Assembly: GCF_000182925.2 (NCBI RefSeq)
Contig: NC_026501.1
Location: forward strand, 1,984,001 to 2,048,000
Source of the DNA: Neurospora crassa OR74A
Lineage: Eukaryota; Ascomycota; Sordariomycetes; Sordariales; Sordariaceae
Length of the DNA: 64,000 bases
Reading direction: 5' to 3'
A model generated the notes under the pieces. That model saw nothing but the letters and a program-made list of their open reading frames with translations. It did no database searches and had not been told where the DNA came from. Made by a program: the position numbers and the translations under genes. Position 1 is the first letter of the stretch; each line of letters opens with the position of its first letter. Positions 61,616 through 64,000 of the stretch are shown in pieces.

Positions 61616-62287
61616 TCACCATGCGTTACGATCCCAGTTGGGGTCTGTTATTTTGTGATAGAAGGGAGAGGTTTCGGTGTTAGTCAGGTTCGCGATCGAT
61701 CAGTCTGGAGAAGAAAGAAACGGGAAGAAGGCAACAAAAACTCACCCTGCACAAAAGCAGCTAGCACTTTACTCCCTGTTTGCAACAGCGGGTGCCCCAC
61801 GACGATCTTGAGGAACTTCTCCAAACCCGCCCTGCGGCCCTCGATCACATCGTCGCTAAACCGGTTGGTGAACACCTTGCCGGGAAGCGGGGGAATGGTC
61901 ACGCGGGCGCTCTCCCGCTCAAGGATGTCGCGGAAGTACTCAAAGTCCGAATAGCGGCGGCGCACTGTCGACTGCCGCAGCTTGAAGGCGGGGATGTTGG
62001 TGCGACATACAATCTCGTAGTCGGTGTACATGTGGCGGCCGATGCCGTGGGTTCGGGGGTTGCGGACCTATTCGTGGGTGAACATGTCAGTGAGGTCAGG
62101 TCTCCGGGGCATTGGGGATAGTCGTCGGGATGGACATCCGACTCCGACTAGGGTGACCAGGCGGGCTCTGTGACAGAGCCAGCCCACGGGCAACGGGGTG
62201 AAGACTAACCTCGATTTCCAAGAAGTTCTCGGGCGGACCGTAAATCTCATCAAACGACTGTTGTCGCGTGTCCGGTAGAGACTGCAT
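61616..62287 (-). CDS. snx3: SNX3/Grd19 sorting nexin
   Basis: SNX3 binds phosphatidylinositol 3-phosphate on early endosomes and helps retromer retrieve Golgi proteins. Three exons, 62287-62210, 62067-61746 and 61644-61616, give 142 aa, the usual fungal length. The start [17 protein letters not shown] is the conserved family start, followed by [17 protein letters not shown]. The PX domain covers most of the protein: [14 protein letters not shown] carries the lipid-binding Arg-Tyr, IPPLPGKV the proline loop, and [18 protein letters not shown] the last helices. The final exon is 29 nt and encodes the conserved end DPNWDRNAW. The first-exon frame is open for about 50 codons upstream (TSPTSPTSP, poly-Ala) with no in-frame ATG, so a longer N-terminus would require another exon. 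The stop is TGA followed by CTC. Confidence 0.93.
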
Positions 62288-63634
62288 GATGGGCCGGTGC
62301 AGACGGGCAGCCGCCGCCGCCGCCGCCTTTGCTTTATCTGACTGAGACCCCGTTGGGCTGACCGGGCTAGTGGGCGACGTTGGCGAGGTGGGAGAGGTAG
62401 CGCGCGCACCACCGGCCGCGGACCCCAAGTCGCTGGAGGACGCCGTTTTCGCGGTTTGGAAAGGACGTTGGTTAATTGGTTATTATTGGACGCAAAGAGC
62501 TGGTTTCCCGGTTGAGATGACGGGAAGCAGCTCGAATCCCCTTGCTGTAGTTGGCGCTGGAGTTGTTGCTTTGTCAGAATAGAGCTTGTGTGACAGCGTA
62601 GCTGATAGTCTTGATGGACGAGGAAGCAAGATAGCCTGGGCGCAACGGATCTGGCCGTCGTGCGTCGATGAAAGTGGATGAACTTACATGATGCAACTTG
62701 GAGAGACGAAGGTGGGGGTTGTCGATTGAAGTTGGAGGAAAACGACGTTACGAGGGGAAGCTACAGCTGGAAATACGAGCCCACGAAGCCGTAACCACAC
62801 GCTATGAGGGGGACAGGCTAAATGGGGGACCCGAAGTGGAATGTATTCGACCCAAATCCCGGTTCTAGTGCGCTCGATGACGATCCATGCTGGAGGTAGG
62901 GATACATTACCGTAAAATTCGTTACACGTTACATTACCCGCGTACCAGAGAACGGTTGCCGATAGTTCGCACTCTTGTTGTTTCTGCATCTACTGTGTAG
63001 TAGAGCGACAGCATCGAGGAAGGCCTGCTTCATGTTATCTGTTAGTATCACGAACAAAATTGGGATCCAGAAAACACGGTTGATGTCGGTATATTATGTC
63101 CACAGCGATGGCTTAACCATTTTGACCAATTGATTATCTATACGACCGCTCACTATACGTGTGTAGAGCATGCTTCGAAGCTCCAGATAAGCCTCGGCCA
63201 GTATCGCAGTCGCGAACTCTTCTCCCATACATCTCTCTAATTTACCGGTGTATTTATACTCACAGGTGCGAGAGGATAATGATGCTTCCTTTTTTGTTTT
63301 TCTTCTCCCTCGTTGTGAGTCTCTGGAGCCGCCTGGCAAGCTGTATAAGTGCAACAAGGTTGGCATAAGCTTGGCAAGACGAAGAAGTAGAGATATTGGT
63401 CGACGAAACGATGAATTCCTCACCTACGGTCCCGATCTCAAAGAAACTCACAGTTGATACCCAAGACCCTGCATGTAAGGATTGATGTCTTGGTTTGGTC
63501 CGCTAGGAAACGCCCATCTTCTCATCCAGCAGGAATTCCTCGGTACGCCTTAGTCTGAAGAAAAATGCCCAATTGGGTTTAACCGCCAACCGCTCGACAA
63601 AACGATCTAGGGAACGTTCAATCGGTGAGGCACT
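62288..63634. other. SNX3 upstream region and SF3A1 3' side
   Basis: The left part is the SNX3 leader or possible extended N-terminus. The only upstream ATG nearby, 62689-62687, is split by a perfect GTAAGT donor (AT|GTAAGT), suggesting a 5' UTR intron. Toward the right lies the 3' UTR of the SF3A1 gene. No other gene recognised. Confidence 0.45.
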
Positions 63635-63945
63635 TCACTTCTTGTCGGCAAACTTTTGGTGGATGGCCTTGATCTGCTCGTCGAGATTGAAGGTCTGCAA
63701 CTGGTTGATGTGTGCCTGGCTCCTGCCCTCGGGATTTCCGTCGTAGCTATGCATGGCCACCTTCTTCCTTCGAGCTTGCTCTTCCTCGGATATGGGCTGA
63801 CCAGTTACTGCATCGAAAACATCGGTACGTGCGCTAGCCAGTCGCTTGAGGTTGTTGGCAACATCCACAGTAGAGAGATTAGTTGTAGCAAATCTCGCGT
63901 CCGCCTTGGCCTTCTGTTCCTTCCACCGTGGATCAAGGAGTTCAA
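63635..63945 (-). CDS. SF3A1/Prp21 splicing factor, 3'-terminal exon (partial)
   Basis: SF3A1 (Prp21) is part of the SF3a complex of U2 snRNP and acts in branch-site recognition. Only the last exon is inside the window: it starts after a TTAG acceptor at 63946-63947, preceded by an ACTGAC branch-like site, and ends with TGA at 63635, coding about 103 residues. The sequence ELLDPRWKEQKAKADAR, NNLKRLASARTDVFD, then HSYDGNPEGRSQAHINQ and LDEQIKAIHQKF corresponds to the region of SF3A1 that follows the SURP domains (human DWRWLEQRDRS, TWDGHSGSMARTQQ, LQEQIEAIHK). The protein ends soon after, as in fungi, without the human Pro-rich and ubiquitin-like tail. The 5' exons are off the right edge. 63946-64000 is intron, perhaps with earlier exon sequence. 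Confidence 0.85.
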
Positions 63946-64000
63946 CTAACCAAGCTGTCAGTAAAACATTGCATGGGCACGAATTGGGACACGGCGGGGC

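Overview
This window looks like a chromosomal segment of a filamentous ascomycete, most likely a Sordariomycete of the Sordariales (Neurospora, Sordaria or Podospora type). The evidence is short introns of about 50-100 bp with GTAAGT/GTATGT donors, CTAAC-like branch sites and YAG acceptors, small exons, GC near 50%, and fungal-type versions of every recognisable protein. No virus, LTR element, DNA transposon, LINE, CRISPR array or bacterial-style operon was recognised. All start codons and exon joins below were worked out by eye from reading frame, splice signals and family similarity.

Layout. Positions 1-9.7 kb hold PAN3 (minus), a FAF2/Ubx2-type UBA-UAS-UBX protein (plus) and an LSB5-type VHS-GAT protein (plus). 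From 9.7 to 38.9 kb the window is gene-poor: an F-box protein at 13.4 kb and a Zn(II)2Cys6 protein at 20.4-21.8 kb sit between non-coding stretches of 3.7, 5.3 and 17.1 kb. From 38.9 kb the density rises: a SAM-dependent methyltransferase with an 8-nt microexon, an intron-bearing tRNA-Asp(GTC), an SHB17-type histidine phosphatase, two same-strand paralogues with a DUF3716-like six-cysteine module, a small membrane-anchored coiled-coil protein, UBP6/USP14, ARPC4, a large RRM protein, a RIM2-type mitochondrial carrier, SNX3, and the 3' end of the SF3A1/Prp21 gene running off the right edge.

Most genes are housekeeping genes in unrelated pathways: mRNA deadenylation, ER-linked and proteasomal ubiquitin handling, endosomal sorting, actin branching, riboneogenesis, mitochondrial nucleotide transport and splicing. 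No biosynthetic cluster is visible. The least ordinary content is in gene architecture: an 8-nt internal exon, a first coding exon that is only the ATG, two apparent GC-AG introns, and a 111-codon open frame in phase after the SNX3 stop. The DUF3716-like pair, with its shared and internally duplicated C-terminal motif, and the 17-kb desert beside the zinc-cluster gene are also unusual.
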